From contig JALSTF010000237.1 in assembly GCA_026983895.1 (NCBI GenBank), forward strand, positions 1 through 7,464: 7,464 nt of DNA. The letters are read 5' to 3'. Position numbers and translations under genes: made by a program. This DNA is from Sulfurovum sp. GTDB taxonomy: Bacteria > Campylobacterota > Campylobacteria > Campylobacterales > Sulfurovaceae. The notes under the pieces were generated by a model that was not told where the DNA came from, did no database searches, and saw only the letters and a program-made list of their open reading frames with translations. Positions within the stretch are counted from its first letter, which is position 1; each line of letters starts with the position of its first letter. This document shows, piece after piece, positions 6,142 to 7,464 of the stretch.

Positions 6142-7464
6142 ATGGCTAGCGAGAACAAAGTAGAACTTTTAGCACCGGCAGGCAATCTTGAGAAGATGAA
6201 GATCGCGCTCAACTACGGTGCGGATGCCGTGTATGGCGGGACCAGTACTTTTTCGCTGCGTATCCGCTCAGGCAAAGAATTCGAATTGGAATCCTTTGCT
6301 TCGGGCATCGAGTATGCCCATGAAAGGGGTAAAAAAGTCTATGCTACGGTCAACTCTTTTCCTTTCAATTCACAGATCAAACTTTATGAGAATCATATTG
6401 CAAAGATCGCGGAGCTGCAGCCTGATGCACTCATTGTCTCCTCTCCGGGGGTAGTGAAGATCGCTCACCGTATCGCACCCGATATCCCGGTGCATCTTTC
6501 TACACAGGCGAATGTCATGAATGCCATGGATGCAGAGGTCTATTATGATCTCGGTGTCAAGCGTATCATTGTGGCGCGTGAGATAAGTCTGAAAGACTGT
6601 GAAGCGATCAAATCCGTCATCCCTGACCTGGAACTGGAAGTTTTCGTGCATGGCTCGATGTGTTTCGCCTACAGCGGACGCTGTCTCATCTCAGCCCTTC
6701 AGACAGGGCGTGTACCCAACCGCGGAAGCTGTGCCAACGACTGCCGTTTCCCTTACGAGATCTATGCACACAACCCTGAGAGCGGTACAACTTTCAGACT
6801 TGATGAAGAGGAGGAAGTGGGTACATATATCATGAATGCCAAAGATATGAACCTTGCCTCGCATGTGGATGAGATCCTGGGTTCAGGGGTGATCGATTCA
6901 CTCAAGATAGAAGGGCGTACCAAATCACCTTATTATGCCGGTGTGGTCACCAAAGCGTACCGCCATGCGATCGATGATTATTATGCGAAAGATTTTGAAG
7001 CATCGCGTTATCAGAGAGAGCTCAATACCACACAGAACAGAGGCTTTACCGATGCCTATCTGGTCTCGCGTCCTTTTGAGCGGAATGATACCGAGTCTCA
7101 TGGATTCTCTATCCAATACGGCACCCATCAGGTTGCCGGATTGGTAAGCGAAGATGGACTTTCATGGAAATGCAAAGATAAAACATGCATCGGTGACAGT
7201 GTAGAGATCGTGCTTCCGGTAGGTGCAAAAGTAGCACTTGTCGATAATGAAATTGGCAGGATCGAAGAGATAGCAGGACAGTATTGGCTGACGTTTAAGA
7301 AAATCGAAACAGTTGAGGGCAAGGAACGAGAGTGTGTACACAGCGGCTATCTTGAGCCCATCAAGCTGCCTGCTGCACTGCCGGGATATACTATTTTACG
7401 ACGCAAAATAGACGAAGCGCTGGAGAAAAAAGGATTGACCGAAGGTTCCACACCGATGAAGCTT
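6142..7464 (+). CDS. U32-family protein (TrhP/YegQ/PrtC-like), 3' end outside window
   Basis: The 441 codons present remain open at the right edge; E. coli TrhP is about 453 residues, so little is missing. The N-terminus has the family pattern LLAPAGNLEK (9-18) and a GADAVYGG stretch. The U32 signature is complete: EVFVHGSMCFAYSGRCLIS ending near residue 184. Cys174, Cys181, Cys197 and Cys201 match the cysteine spacing of TrhP-type proteins, in which they probably hold an iron-sulfur cluster. KIEGRTKS (255-262) and NRGFTDAYL are further family landmarks. The family is often annotated as collagenase or peptidase, but TrhP members make 5-hydroxyuridine at tRNA position 34 using prephenate, which is my preferred role. 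The ATG at 6142 is chosen because AGGAAG (6133-6138) precedes it; an in-frame ATG at 6112 would add 10 residues and lies in the folded leader. Confidence 0.88.
   Translation, partial: MASENKVELLAPAGNLEKMKIALNYGADAVYGGTSTFSLRIRSGKEFELESFASGIEYAHERGKKVYATVNSFPFNSQIKLYENHIAKIAELQPDALIVSSPGVVKIAHRIAPDIPVHLSTQANVMNAMDAEVYYDLGVKRIIVAREISLKDCEAIKSVIPDLELEVFVHGSMCFAYSGRCLISALQTGRVPNRGSCANDCRFPYEIYAHNPESGTTFRLDEEEEVGTYIMNAKDMNLASHVDEILGSGVIDSLKIEGRTKSPYYAGVVTKAYRHAIDDYYAKDFEASRYQRELNTTQNRGFTDAYLVSRPFERNDTESHGFSIQYGTHQVAGLVSEDGLSWKCKDKTCIGDSVEIVLPVGAKVALVDNEIGRIEEIAGQYWLTFKKIETVEGKERECVHSGYLEPIKLPAALPGYTILRRKIDEALEKKGLTEGSTPMKL

Noticed and set aside
6027..6212. Minus-strand 61-codon ORF across the divergent gap
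   Set aside because: It overlaps the U32 start, the -10 box and the folded leader; the codons reflect the structured RNA and not a protein family.

Overview
The window (about 7.5 kb, moderate GC with AT-rich gaps) looks like chromosomal DNA of a Campylobacterota (Epsilonproteobacteria) member, most like Sulfurovum/Sulfurimonas-type genera. The reasons are protein style, tight gene packing, sigma70-type -10 boxes without clear -35 boxes, a glutamine synthetase that lacks the adenylylation tyrosine, and a glnA / U32-family neighbourhood that, from memory, resembles Campylobacter jejuni. The assignment is inference; no rRNA or marker gene is present.

Layout: bases 1-102 hold the uncertain tail of an upstream gene and a short AT-rich promoter region. 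Bases 103-3576 are a two-gene plus-strand unit: a class A penicillin-binding protein of the 1A type, then, after a 9-base gap, a CPA1-type cation:proton antiporter. A 119-base convergent gap (3577-3695) carries one weak hairpin for each direction. On the minus strand, 5988-3696 holds a PHP-family histidinol-phosphatase followed by glnA, which has its own perfect TATAAT box. A 153-base divergent gap (5989-6141) separates the phosphatase from a plus-strand U32-family gene (TrhP/YegQ/PrtC-like) that runs off the right edge.

Functionally these are housekeeping genes: peptidoglycan synthesis, ion and pH homeostasis, ammonia assimilation, histidine biosynthesis and probable tRNA wobble-uridine hydroxylation. 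I see no mobile element, CRISPR array, tRNA or rRNA.

The strongest unexplained signal is the leader of the U32 gene. Right after a plausible -10 box, about 80 bases can fold into a closing helix around a nearly perfect 9-position stem that encloses two hairpins, ending just before the Shine-Dalgarno sequence. I do not recognise it as a known riboswitch class. Other points of note are the Tyr-to-Phe change at the GlnA adenylylation site, an 83-residue acidic tail on the penicillin-binding protein, a Lys in place of the usual Arg in an antiporter motif, and a phosphatase start with no ribosome-binding site, which may be leaderless or coupled to a 6-codon upstream ORF.
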